A stretch of 64,000 nucleotides of DNA. Origin: Tritrichomonas musculus (taxonomy: Eukaryota > Parabasalia > Tritrichomonadida > Tritrichomonadidae). Under the pieces are notes generated by a model. The model made no database searches. It saw nothing but the letters and a program-made list of their open reading frames with translations, and was not told where the DNA came from. Numbering within the stretch: the stretch's first letter is position 1; the number at the start of each line of letters is the position of its first letter. Both the position numbers and the translations under genes were made by a program. This document shows positions 44,201-53,097 of this stretch, piece by piece. Location: NCBI GenBank assembly GCA_039105265.1, contig JAPFFF010000037.1, positions 992,001 to 1,056,000 on the forward strand. Direction: 5' to 3'.

Positions 44201-46686
44201 CAGACTTGTTTGCTCCACAGCAGCTAAAAGCGACGAGCAGCCATGAAATATTCGACATATCACATAATGGCTTGTTCACACCACCAAATCCAAGTCCAAA
44301 GTCGAACATCACAGACGACTTATTTGGACCACAGCCAACAGGAAACGCACAATCAAACATCACAGACGATCTCTTTGGTCCACAGCCAACAAAACAACAG
44401 ACAAACATCACAGACAACTTTTTCATTGATGCTCAACCAACGAAATCACGGAGCAGCTTTCATGACGATTTATTTGCGAATGCTCAGCCAACTAAATCAC
44501 AAGGCAGCATCCATGACGATTTGTTCATTGATGCACAGCCAACGAAGTCACAGTCGAGCATCCATGACGATTTGATCAACTCACAGAATACGAATTCACA
44601 AGGCAGCATTCATGACGATTTATTTGCGAATGCTCAGCCAACGAAATCACAAGGCAGCATCCATGACGATTTGTTCATTGATGCACAGCCAACGGGATCA
44701 CAATCGAGCACCCATGACGATTTGATCAGCTCACAGAATACGAATTCACAAGGCAGCTTTCATGACGATTTATTTGTGAATGCTCAGCCAACGAAATCAC
44801 AAGGCAGCATCCATGACGACTTGTTTAACACACAACAACAGCAGCAACAACAAGTTGTCCAGAACAGCAGTCAAGACATTATAGACATTTCTCAGTCTAG
44901 CTCCCAAGATGTCCGTGAAACTGTCACACTGACCCTTCCAGAGAGGAAGTACGTCTTTGTCAAGCCTACAACAGACCTGTCAAAACAGCTAAGCCCCACT
45001 GATCCACTCGTCAAGATCCAGATCAAGAAGTCGATGCGGAAATTCACCGCAGAAGAGCTCAGCCAGATTCTCGCTCACATGTCGAAGATCGACGATGTAG
45101 CGGGCATCAAGCTTGTTCTCCAGTACTGCATCACGAACAGCATTCAATTGTCTGTTAAAGGACTGAATTTCACAGAAAAAGCTGTTCCTATCGTCATCCG
45201 TTATTTACGTTTATCTAAATCAAATGAGCTTGAAACATTCATTGCTCCTTTCTACAACGACGAGCTTCTTCCTTACTCGAGCTATCTTCAAGTTGTTGTT
45301 TCGAACACCTCACGATATTTGAATCACATCCTTGAAATGGAAAAAGTGACAAAACCGTTAATGAAGAATTTTGGGTCAATGATTCCAGTTGCTCAATTTG
45401 TTCCTTCCGAGCTTGTCAAGGCTGTTACACATTGTTTTTCGAAGGCCAAATCACAACGAAAGCTCAACTATTCGTTGGTTCTGATTCAGAACACTTTAGC
45501 GACATTGAAAGAAATACCTGCTGATTTTCTCAAAGCAGTTTTCTCACTTATTGAATCGAAGATGAAAGAATTGAGCTCTTTCACACAATGCTCGATTTTG
45601 AACATTTTAGCAAGCAAGCTTCCGAATGATAGCAAAGTGCTTGACTGCACGATGCAATTCAAGTCGATAGTATCAACAAATTCGCCTGAATTGTACTACG
45701 TCTATTCAATAATTGAGAACCTCTCAAAAAGTGTCACACCAGCTTTTTCAAAGGAAGTTCCAAAGATGTGTGATTATCTTCTCAATTCTCACACGCCTTC
45801 AATTTTCTTAACCGGAATTCTTCTCTTCACTTTTGCTATGAAAAAGTTGACAGGTGATCGTCTTCAATCTTTAATGAGGCACAGTTTGAACAACATCACA
45901 CGGAGACTCACCAAGACATTCAAAGACTACCCGGTACCCGAAATTGCTATCACTCCATTGGTCAATATATTGACCTTACCCGCTTTCAAGAAGTATCAGC
46001 CCAATGTTGTCTCCTCTCTCACTGGCATCATTCCACCAATCAGCTCTGCGTCCTTCCAGACATACTTTGTCATTCTTCCATTGAGCATCAGTTTTGTCGA
46101 CGAGAAGCAGAAGTTTGCAGACGAACAGTCCTTTATTGAAAACATGTCAAATGACTTGATATCAAACGAAAGAGTGAACATTCCTTTCTTCGCAAACCTT
46201 TTCTTAAAGATTGTCAAGTCGCGCGCCGAAAAAATGACGCCTAAATCAAAGCAAGAAAATTTTGTGATGGGCATCGTAAACAACTTCATTGAGAACCAGC
46301 AAGTTAACTGTGATTTCTACGAATTGATGGTCTTCATTTGCGAATTGTTGACCACTTTGAATATGTTCAACGGTTTCACTCAATTGTTGCCGGTTATGTC
46401 AGATCAAATATTCGCAAATTCGCCTCGATTCTTCCCTACTTTCGCAGGCGTGGCACTTTTTGTCAAAAAATTCAGGATTGCAAACGCAAACAATCAGACT
46501 GTTTTGGCAAAAATGAACGCATCGTTCATCGGCGCTGGGAAGAAAATGATGCCAATTCACCGTTCTAGAGGAATGGCTATTCAGATGTTGGCTGACCCTT
46601 CTAAAATTAGAACTGCACTCGATCTTGCTTCATTTAACGATGATTGCAAAGAAAGCGATTTGTTGCTTCAGAAATTGAATCTTTAA
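41287..46686 (+). CDS. Giant HEAT-repeat protein with central DDLF (endocytic-type) repeats
   Basis: 1799 residues. Residues 1-830 and about 1200-1799 are Leu-rich helical repeats of HEAT/ARM style. Between them (about 835-1190) is a disordered Asn/Gln/Ser-rich linker with some fifteen DLF or DDLF-type motifs, several in a tandem array (44304-44838). DLL/DLF motifs bind the clathrin terminal domain in adaptors such as AP180, and related DxF motifs bind adaptor appendages. So a clathrin/adaptor-linked trafficking role is plausible (inference). There is no ANTH, ENTH or adaptin signature I can name; HEATR5-like or TSET-like scaffolds are alternatives. Strong bias towards Asn and Gln codons in the linker, with CAA runs near 43955 and 44832. 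Confidence 0.85.
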   Translation: MQEFINSLKEVQLESASPTDITLTLLRFQTEINALFFHGWKTDNIHEAFQEIWKFFLFAASHSQSGVRLASYRATGAFLLKLSPYYTFVIQNTFSDMSMVATIDVKSSAIIASSFAFISSRISLPYLGKFLDNTPVFHHFTISDPIFSEHLSSIITNLGELGFDWFSTLLHSFLALTETSNDRYLMKSITAVISHDPINLMNDFLQYISDQNLYKKHLPLASYIITTGHIYDDSFDLFNLAKTSISVLNHPEESNPTMIDSALQILSIKSPSFYLQIDPVGNDTVNLTLSKKKPDQSMDLIDFDFTDKSDKNEHISIVIKVSVFKVRPTIYLLELPVMYSEPQPEDGALTLAAKFKSLASRINAYPEKTSEVLSTFIKYYNKKYDSNVSAVIQGISECIITLINNSDLTILTPLIESVIFTPCTNWFHSSDVLSVIDNMNHDSFEKLFGRSGLERIVCLLIELSLSANVQVSIKSTKIIRKLVISHTFQKLTTLVASHIDIFDDNNLSHLLPLLTDILRDHPEENYNHLHYLVFQLIELQDFYRTNLPVLTSLLHFIGNFTINFVRIKKLNPTFLLAVSIIAASIQCVSGFSEWENIFLIESLGNMVEIISNDLRSKNIDVSSENSLNYDEYLAPCVAALKFVYGIPINMIQKDFILILYRKLRNIFPLDSAKFVRKFWPMLNDEEKVQAILKMHKSLRFVQNYQVPSIIAILFIQIYRPEFYERLDRCKSALIHTANYALKNKKCLKEDQETVFKAIYYYTDEKSREAILNSSNFEEDVLKHCPELYTILFKKPNPGNMKKAGSDQFIDMAPVHATKSDPNILANPYKINNVSSSLVFDYTDPSFRINSQSSSQVDIFDSPDSLFGSANQIPSQINPTPTNSQQNNNAQQQQQNNNNNLNVDLLNNFAGDNKSNHDDLFGGGSNAKPQNNFSDDLLFGAAGGNQNNSQKENVNLENDLFAQQINSQPIVQPDLFAPQQLKATSSHEIFDISHNGLFTPPNPSPKSNITDDLFGPQPTGNAQSNITDDLFGPQPTKQQTNITDNFFIDAQPTKSRSSFHDDLFANAQPTKSQGSIHDDLFIDAQPTKSQSSIHDDLINSQNTNSQGSIHDDLFANAQPTKSQGSIHDDLFIDAQPTGSQSSTHDDLISSQNTNSQGSFHDDLFVNAQPTKSQGSIHDDLFNTQQQQQQQVVQNSSQDIIDISQSSSQDVRETVTLTLPERKYVFVKPTTDLSKQLSPTDPLVKIQIKKSMRKFTAEELSQILAHMSKIDDVAGIKLVLQYCITNSIQLSVKGLNFTEKAVPIVIRYLRLSKSNELETFIAPFYNDELLPYSSYLQVVVSNTSRYLNHILEMEKVTKPLMKNFGSMIPVAQFVPSELVKAVTHCFSKAKSQRKLNYSLVLIQNTLATLKEIPADFLKAVFSLIESKMKELSSFTQCSILNILASKLPNDSKVLDCTMQFKSIVSTNSPELYYVYSIIENLSKSVTPAFSKEVPKMCDYLLNSHTPSIFLTGILLFTFAMKKLTGDRLQSLMRHSLNNITRRLTKTFKDYPVPEIAITPLVNILTLPAFKKYQPNVVSSLTGIIPPISSASFQTYFVILPLSISFVDEKQKFADEQSFIENMSNDLISNERVNIPFFANLFLKIVKSRAEKMTPKSKQENFVMGIVNNFIENQQVNCDFYELMVFICELLTTLNMFNGFTQLLPVMSDQIFANSPRFFPTFAGVALFVKKFRIANANNQTVLAKMNASFIGAGKKMMPIHRSRGMAIQMLADPSKIRTALDLASFNDDCKESDLLLQKLNL
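44304..44838 (+). repeat. In-frame tandem repeat coding DDLF motifs (150-bp higher-order unit)
   Basis: Units of about 17 codons of the form HDDLF-AQPTKSQGS repeat. Three successive units form a 150-bp higher-order repeat: near-identical CATGACGATTTATTTG starts at 44461, 44611 and 44761, exactly 150 bases apart. The higher-order spacing shows recent duplication of a three-unit block. Confidence 0.9.
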
Positions 46687-47263
46687 TAATGTTATTGTTA
46701 AATAAAAAAAAAAGTTGATAAAGATTATTTTATATTTGATATTTGATATTATAATTTTCATTTTGAAAGTCAGAGATTGTGCACTCTCATGATTAAATAA
46801 ATTTTTTTTTTAAATATGGTTCAAAATCACAAATGATACAAAAATGAATAAATATTGATCACAAAATATGTGTTATTTATGTATTATTTATTTTATAGCA
46901 AAAAAAAAAGAATTTTCCAAACTATAAAGTGTGATATTTATTAATGATCTGAAGATTACAAAACAAACAATAAATAAATATTAATAAGATATATTTTAAA
47001 ATTGATTTGACTCGATAATTTATATTTAATTTCTATTATTCTAGAGATATTAATAATTAAAAATTTTATTTGAAAAAGTTTTTTTTAAATAATAAAATAT
47101 TATTATCTTGAAAATTTTTATAGAAATTAAAAAGAGAAGTTATATAATAATATTAAATATTTATCATTATTAAAAATAATATTTTTTTTTATCAAATATT
47201 TTAGATTTTTTATATAATTGATTGCGATAATTAGAAAATTCATTTACAGCAATAAAAATGGAT
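46687..47263. other. AT-rich spacer before the mariner-like element
   Basis: 3' flank of the HEAT gene. Poly(A/T) runs and decayed AT-rich sequence; nothing recognised. Confidence 0.45.
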
Positions 47264-47265
47264 TA

Positions 47266-47319
47266 ACGTGCTTTCTATAGATCCGTAGCGCTTCAATAAT
47301 TCCGTAGCGGTAGGTCAAA
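47266..47319 (+). repeat. Left TIR of mariner/pogo-like element
   Basis: About 54 bp, inverted match to 49573-49627 with roughly 11 mismatches. Contains two related boxes, TCCGTAGCG and its neighbours, possibly transposase sites. Confidence 0.85.
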
Positions 47320-47456
47320 TGAAATTGACCATTATATTAAATTGACCTATATTACTTAAAATGTATTGTTTTTTTTTTCAATATTGCTATGAGTTTAAAT
47401 TTGAATACTTTTTTATTGATTTTTGGTGAAAAGTGATGTGATTATATAAAGTCATA

Positions 47457-47466
47457 TCACTTTTCA
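47457..47466 (+). promoter_or_regulatory. Trichomonad-type initiator of the transposase gene
   Basis: TCACTTTTCA fits the first ten positions of the Trichomonas initiator consensus TCAYTWYTCATTA. A+1 would be 47459, nine bases before the ATG, the usual very short leader. Confidence 0.6.
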
Positions 47467-47467
47467 A

Positions 47468-49036
47468 ATGGAATTGCTTGATCAAACTCATTTTACTGAA
47501 GATCAGAAATGGATTCTAGATTTAAGAATTCTAGAAAAAATGTCTTACCGCCAGATCCAGGCTGTTTGGGCAGCAGCTCATATTGAAGAAAAAGATGAGT
47601 TATCGCCAGCTGCCCTAAAAACTTGTTTTAGGCGGTCGTCGTTAGCCCTTTCATGGAAAAAAGGCAAGCAATATGGAAGAGACAAGTTCCTTTCAAAGCC
47701 CGACACTGAAATGTTATCTCTATATATTGAAGAAAAATGTTTGGATGATCATCCTGCCGACGCTGTTGATGTACTTTCTGAAGCACTTTGTATTCGAAAA
47801 AGAAGACAATTAAACGCCATTCAATTTTTGAATGAGATAAACTGTAAAATTATAGCTGAAGAACTTATGGAAGAAGATTTAGAATCACCTGCAAGAACAT
47901 GGATTAATAGTAATTTACTAGAATTATGTTCAAAAATTAGGCAAGCAAGAATTGTAGATTATGATAGATTTTTTTCTTGTACAACAGAAATTATTCAATC
48001 TTTTTTTGAATTATCCAGTCCTCATTTAGAAGATAAAAGTCCAGCTTTAATATTTGGAGCAGACGAATTAGGTTTGGATCCTTCACTCAAAAAAAAATAT
48101 ATAATTCCTGAATACGTTAATGAATTTATTGCAAAAAGTGGACCAATTCAAATGCCACATTTCACTATAATGTTTTGCCATAATGTAATTGGTACGTTAA
48201 TTCCACCATTTGTTATAATTCCTCAACTATTAGATAAATGTCCTGAAGAAATACAAACTTTTATAGATTTAGGTCAAATTTGGGCCGTTTCGACTGAAAG
48301 CGGTTGGGAAAATAGGGATTCATTTTTAATATGGACAATCAATTTTATTAATTGGCTTTCAAATTATCGACTCACATTAGACACTTCAATTCGCGATCAA
48401 AGAGCATTACTCATTATTGATGGTCACACATCTCGAGAAAATCCAATATCTTTATATATTTTAAAAATAAATAGTATAGACGTATTGGTTTTGCCAGCAC
48501 ACACCACACATTTGCTTCAAATGTTTGATGTTGTGCTGGCAAAACCGTTTAAAAAGCAATTTAGCCGGATTTTTAATACTTTATTTACAGAAAAATGTTT
48601 ACAAGAAAGATCAATGGCTTCAATTATACGTGAATGCGCAATTCAGGCTGTTATTCAATCTTGGAGCGCTGTATGCAATTATCAAAATTGCATGACAGCA
48701 TCCAATGTTACTGGAACATATCCACATAACTTAGAAAAAATACTATCACAACCGTTTATTCATAATTTAACAGAAGACGAAAAGATATTATTACAGAAAA
48801 AAAGGCAAAATAACAGATTAAACATTAATGGTAAATTAGTTACAGATAATCATAATTTAAGAGAAATAAACGAATCAATTCACGAGAAAGAAGCTTTTAA
48901 ACATTTATGCGTTACTGGACCTGTTGATTACATACCATTTTGTTTCCAAATACGAGATTACAAATTCAAAGATTTAAGCATATTTTCTAAATTTCATTTT
49001 TATGCATGTCCAACATCAACTCCGGTATTTTTTTGA
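47468..49036 (+). CDS. Transposase, DDE_1 (pogo/mariner-type), intact
   Basis: 522 residues. The N-terminal 60 or so residues form a helix-turn-helix-like DNA-binding region (MSYRQIQAVWAAAHI). The DDE_1 catalytic domain shows a DDD triad: Asp199 in FGADELG, Asp318 in LLIIDGHTS, and Asp354 in LLQMFDVVLAKPFKKQF. The intervening PAHTTHLLQ is characteristic of the pogo/CENP-B-type group. It would cut and paste the element at TA sites in the nucleus. No stop or frameshift is seen, the initiator is well placed, and TIRs surround it, so activity is possible. Confidence 0.9.
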   Translation: MELLDQTHFTEDQKWILDLRILEKMSYRQIQAVWAAAHIEEKDELSPAALKTCFRRSSLALSWKKGKQYGRDKFLSKPDTEMLSLYIEEKCLDDHPADAVDVLSEALCIRKRRQLNAIQFLNEINCKIIAEELMEEDLESPARTWINSNLLELCSKIRQARIVDYDRFFSCTTEIIQSFFELSSPHLEDKSPALIFGADELGLDPSLKKKYIIPEYVNEFIAKSGPIQMPHFTIMFCHNVIGTLIPPFVIIPQLLDKCPEEIQTFIDLGQIWAVSTESGWENRDSFLIWTINFINWLSNYRLTLDTSIRDQRALLIIDGHTSRENPISLYILKINSIDVLVLPAHTTHLLQMFDVVLAKPFKKQFSRIFNTLFTEKCLQERSMASIIRECAIQAVIQSWSAVCNYQNCMTASNVTGTYPHNLEKILSQPFIHNLTEDEKILLQKKRQNNRLNINGKLVTDNHNLREINESIHEKEAFKHLCVTGPVDYIPFCFQIRDYKFKDLSIFSKFHFYACPTSTPVFF

Positions 49037-49572
49037 AATATTATTTCCAATTTTTTTTTTGAAATAATGAATAAAATTTATTTATAATATTTTTTTTTCT
49101 ATATCTAAAGTTTAGATATATCTAAAGTTTAGATTCTAAACAAATATTTTCTTCCTTCTTCTTCTAGCGAACCAGAAGAAATAATGATTTGAGCATTTTT
49201 TTTTTTTAACTTTTCATTTGAATGCTTTTTCCAACACCCTTTGAATAAGTTGATCGTAATATTCAAAATAATTATTTTCAAAATGTTCAGAAATTTCATC
49301 AAACGTCCTTTGAAAAAAGTTGATCGTAAAAAAACTTTTAGTTTGATAATTGTATGAATCTTCATCTTTTTTAATAATATATTGTAAAATATTCTAAAAA
49401 TATAAAAAATGATGTGAATTTTAGATGAAAAATTATTTATCGTTATAATTTTTTAAATTAATGATATTTCGAGAAATAATATATTATATAATATTTAATT
49501 ATTTCCAGAAATGAATGTAAAAATTTATATTTCAATTGATATTTACATTTTTTAAATTGGCCTTAAAATCCA

Positions 49573-49627
49573 TTTTGACCTACCGCTTCGGATCATTTGA
49601 AGCGCTTAGGATTTTTTGAAGGCACGT
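49573..49627 (-). repeat. Right TIR of mariner/pogo-like element
   Basis: Inverted counterpart of 47266-47319, followed by TA. See the left TIR for matches. Confidence 0.85.
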
Positions 49628-50620
49628 TAAGGTTTTGAGAAACCGCTCAAAAATTCTGAAATTTGAATCCCCCTTTCAAATTAAACTCAATTATTTGAGA
49701 GGGGAATGTAAATGCCTTCTAAAACGTTCCAGTAAATAATTAAGATAAGGGGTTTTTCGAAAAAAAAAGTTTTTTCGAAAAAAATACAATTTTTTAGAAA
49801 AAAGTTGATTTTTTGGAAAAATTTTTGTGAATTTATTTGGCCAGACGATCAAAAATCATTCAAAACGTTTTCCGAAAAAACTACTTTTTTCGGAAAAACT
49901 TTATTTTTTAAGCAAAAAGTATTTTTTTCGAAAACCTCCTATAATATCATTATTACCATTATATTATTCACTCCAAAGTGGAAATGATATATGATATCTT
50001 TTTGAGTGAAAAAAAAGAAATATGGCGATTATTAAGAATATTATATTAATTTTTACTAACCTATAGTTTTCTAATCAACCTCAAAATAATGATATATTAA
50101 GACCATTTTTATTCATTTTACATATTTACTTCAGATTTTTAGCTTTTATTATAATTATTTAATTCTTTAATTTATTCCAAGTTTGATATTTTATGTAAAA
50201 AAGAGTTTTATTACTATATAATAAGTACACATGTATGATATAGATGAGTTAAAAATCTTATTATACATTAAATTATAGTAAAATTAAGAAATGCTTCTTA
50301 TTATGTCGATTACTTCTATTAAAAAAGAGATTTTTAAATTTTTGCACAGATTTATCAACTCATATGTATTGTTGAAATATAATAGCTATAAAATAAATAT
50401 TAATATTTAATTCAGATAAGAATTAAGTTTTGCATAATTTGTTCAATTGATATAATTTTCCATAATATTTTCAAATTATTTCTAATATTATATTTGTAAT
50501 ATTAATAATTTATTTTTAAATGTAATAAGCTAGTACAAATTAAAATATTCAATAATATATAAAATTGATTTTGTATATTTTACAAATTATATTTTCAATT
50601 AAAAATCGGTTATTTAAAAC
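49628..50620. other. Spacer between the two transposons
   Basis: Holds an imperfect hairpin (ATCCCCCTTTCAAAT and its near-complement, 49665-49712), the dispersed repeat at 49744-49945, and AT-rich sequence with no coding trace. Confidence 0.45.
49744..49945 (+). repeat. Dispersed repeat with TTTTTTCGAAAA runs
   Basis: The first ~150 bases match the reverse complement of 30345-30482. Shared core: GTGAATTTATTTGGC and ATCAAAAATCATTCAAAAC, flanked by alternating T and A runs around TTCGAA. Non-coding. Confidence 0.75.
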
Positions 50621-51177
50621 CAGACTGACCGATTCTATGAGCTCATTCAAAAATAATTGTGAAAAAAAAGTTATTCATAATCTATAAATTTACCGAATAT
50701 AAATAAAAAAATGTAATAAATAAAAATTTAAATAAAAAATACATATTATATTTTATTTGAAATATATATTATTATTAACTAATCTAAATGATATTTGGAA
50801 AATACAATTATTTTTTCTTAAAAAGAACGAATTAAGACTTATAAAATATATTTTTTGCCAAATAAACCAATTTACCGTGATTTAATTGATTAAAAAAATA
50901 TTTTTTAAATTTTGTTTTTCCTCCTAATAAACTCATCGTTTTGATTGAATTTTGGAGGCTTTTTATTTAAAATTGTTAATATCGTTCGGTCCTATCGTTC
51001 AGGGTTCGTATTTTTCTCGGGATATATTTAAAACAATGTATAAATATCTTTTTTCTAGAAAAAAATGCATATACGAACATAGAACGATAGGATCGAACGA
51101 TATTAACAATTTTAAATAAAAAAAAAATAATTTTTTTAATTTTGAATACAGGCTGATCAAAATTTCTGTGAATTATT
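50621..51177 (+). repeat. Left long TIR of the hAT element
   Basis: 557 bp, inverted match to 52896-53452 with no length difference and no mismatch noticed. Carries a nested palindrome (50962-51120). Confidence 0.9.
50962..51120. repeat. Nested palindrome inside the left TIR
   Basis: 39-base arms at 50962-51000 and 51082-51120 pair with one mismatch (core TTGTTAATATCGTTCG and TCCTATCGTTC), with partial pairing (GTTCGTAT) continuing inward around an ~81-base loop. The same structure is mirrored in the right TIR. Confidence 0.9.
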
Positions 51178-51213
51178 TAGGATATTCTTTCAAAATTATA
51201 TCACATATTTTTA

Positions 51214-51218
51214 TCATT
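51214..51218 (+). promoter_or_regulatory. Candidate initiator of the hAT transposase gene
   Basis: TCATT fits the TCA(+1)YW core; A+1 at 51216 is ten bases before the ATG. It lies just inside the left TIR. Confidence 0.4.
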
Positions 51219-51225
51219 TTTTATT

Positions 51226-53097
51226 ATGCAAGAACAATTTATCAATTTCCATGGCAAAATCTTAAGAACTGGATTTATCAATAATCAATTTGGTGTCGCA
51301 TTCAAAGAGATATATTTGATTTCAAATGGAAATACACATATTTCAAAATCCTATCTATGCCTTAACTGTGGAAAGCTGTTTATATCGAAATATGGAGCTA
51401 GGTGCCACAGCTGTATCCTGCATATTCAACAACAAAAGGAATTAAACGCCGTAAATCGCCATCGCTCAGCAATGGAGTACATTTTGAGATACATTGCCAC
51501 CTCAAACGTTTCATATAGATCGATGGATAATGATAACCTCCGTCTTGCCTTGAGCTTCATTGATCCATCATTCCAATTTCCTAGAAGAACAACGATTCGA
51601 AATGATATGATAGAATTGGCTAAGAAAATCCGAAAGCAAACAATTTCAGAATTATTCGGTAAAAGCGCTTCTTTATTATTCGATTCATGTAAACGCTGGG
51701 GAGTTAATTACCAAGGCGTTATAATATACACATCAACACGTTTATATTTATGGTCGGCAATTGCCACTCAAGATTCAACTTCTCAAACACTCGCTCAAGT
51801 TATCTCTTCAGTGGTGAAAACTTTAAAATTTTATGGAATAAACATCATTTCGGTTTGTACCGACAATTGCAATGCAAACAAGCGTGCTCTTAATGGAGAT
51901 TTTGAGAGCGCACAAGGACTCTCAGATCAACACTTTATCAGGCAACCATGTTCGGCACATACAAACAACCTTGCTATTGAAGACGTATTCAAAACTGATG
52001 AAGAATTTGGCTTTGTTTCTGATTACGTTCAGTTTTTGATGAATCATGCACCAAAAGCTTCTTACCGAGAAGGCTTTAAACCAAAATACATCTCTATAAG
52101 ATGGTTGTCACTATCTAATTGCGTATCTTTCATTGTTAAATATATGACGTTATATCGTCAAACACGATTAAAAAGTGTTCTTGATGCTTTAGAGAGAATT
52201 GAAAGCAAAATAGGTTGGAATAATTTGCTAACAATTCTCTCAATAATGGTTGATTTTACAAATGCAATTCAAACTGATCTTTCGTCTATTGCAGATATTC
52301 CTCCTCACTACTTTGCTGCCAGATTTAAACTCTTATCAATGCAAAGTTCAGCAGCTCACAGAGTTGCCGCGTACCTAGAGTTTAGATTCACTCATACATG
52401 TCCATTACAGCTTCCACTTTTTGCTTATCTTATGACAAAAAGTGGATTAGAATACATTAAAGAAAATCAGTTAGAATGTATCGTTGATGCAGCTTCAGAT
52501 GGAATGGTAGGATACATGATCCAAAGGGAGTTTCCAGTAGAAACAATCATCAGTAACAAAATATCATTCTATTACTACATCAACAATTTTGATTCAAATT
52601 CATTTGATGGATATATTAATGCAGTTGATTTTTGGAATAATTATTTATTCAATAATAGAAGTGATCAGATTACAATTTCATTTATTAAATTGGTAACAGA
52701 AGTTCTTCAAATCCCCAGTTCAGAATCAGCCGTTGAGCGCTTGTTTTCTTCTTTATCTAAAATTGTTTCATGTGAAAATTGCAATGTTACGCCAATTACA
52801 TTGGATTCAAGATTAATGGTTAAGTTTGATTCGATTTTTGGGCGAGCTGGTTCAGTAACGTTGAGAGATATCAGCGATAATCCAGAAAAAAATTTAATAA
52901 TTCACAGAAATTTTGATCAGCCTGTATTCAAAATTAAAAAAATTATTTTTTTTTTATTTAAAATTGTTAATATCGTTCGATCCTATCGTTCTATGTTCGT
53001 ATATGCATTTTTTTCTAGAAAAAAGATATTTATACATTGTTTTAAATATATCCCGAGAAAAATACGAACCCTGAACGATAGGACCGAACGATATTAA
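51226..53097 (+). CDS. hAT-family transposase, intact, C-terminus encoded within the right TIR
   Basis: 623 residues. A Cys/His cluster at 45-66 (CLNC, then CHSC and His66) resembles a BED-type zinc finger. The RNase-H-like catalytic domain shows LLFDS with Asp153 and CTDNCNAN with Asp213, followed by the hAT CxxH motif (C242, H245). The C-terminal dimerisation region has the signature PSSESAVERLFSSLSK (about 494-510). It would excise and insert the element in the nucleus. The last ~67 codons lie inside the right TIR and nested palindrome; residues after about 555 have unusual composition (FFLFKIVNIVRSYRS), suggesting recruited repeat sequence. No break seen. Confidence 0.9.
   Translation: MQEQFINFHGKILRTGFINNQFGVAFKEIYLISNGNTHISKSYLCLNCGKLFISKYGARCHSCILHIQQQKELNAVNRHRSAMEYILRYIATSNVSYRSMDNDNLRLALSFIDPSFQFPRRTTIRNDMIELAKKIRKQTISELFGKSASLLFDSCKRWGVNYQGVIIYTSTRLYLWSAIATQDSTSQTLAQVISSVVKTLKFYGINIISVCTDNCNANKRALNGDFESAQGLSDQHFIRQPCSAHTNNLAIEDVFKTDEEFGFVSDYVQFLMNHAPKASYREGFKPKYISIRWLSLSNCVSFIVKYMTLYRQTRLKSVLDALERIESKIGWNNLLTILSIMVDFTNAIQTDLSSIADIPPHYFAARFKLLSMQSSAAHRVAAYLEFRFTHTCPLQLPLFAYLMTKSGLEYIKENQLECIVDAASDGMVGYMIQREFPVETIISNKISFYYYINNFDSNSFDGYINAVDFWNNYLFNNRSDQITISFIKLVTEVLQIPSSESAVERLFSSLSKIVSCENCNVTPITLDSRLMVKFDSIFGRAGSVTLRDISDNPEKNLIIHRNFDQPVFKIKKIIFFLFKIVNIVRSYRSMFVYAFFSRKKIFIHCFKYIPRKIRTLNDRTERY

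Larger units (their letters stand above)
47266..49627 (+). mobile_element. Mariner/pogo-like DNA transposon, apparently intact (2.36 kb)
   Basis: A TA flanks each side (47264-47265 and 49628-49629). Terminal inverted repeats of about 54 bp begin ACGTGC(T/C)TTC and share AGCGCTTCAA and AGCGGTAGGTCAAA, about 80% identical. One complete transposase frame lies inside. The structure is that of a Tc1/mariner/pogo superfamily element with everything needed in cis and trans visible. Confidence 0.9.

Noticed and set aside
44243-44575. 110-codon overlapping frame in the DDLF repeat region
   Set aside because: Shadow of the tandem repeat within the 1799-residue gene.
44304-44838. CRISPR-like array
   Set aside because: The repeats are in frame, have no unique spacers and encode a protein linker.
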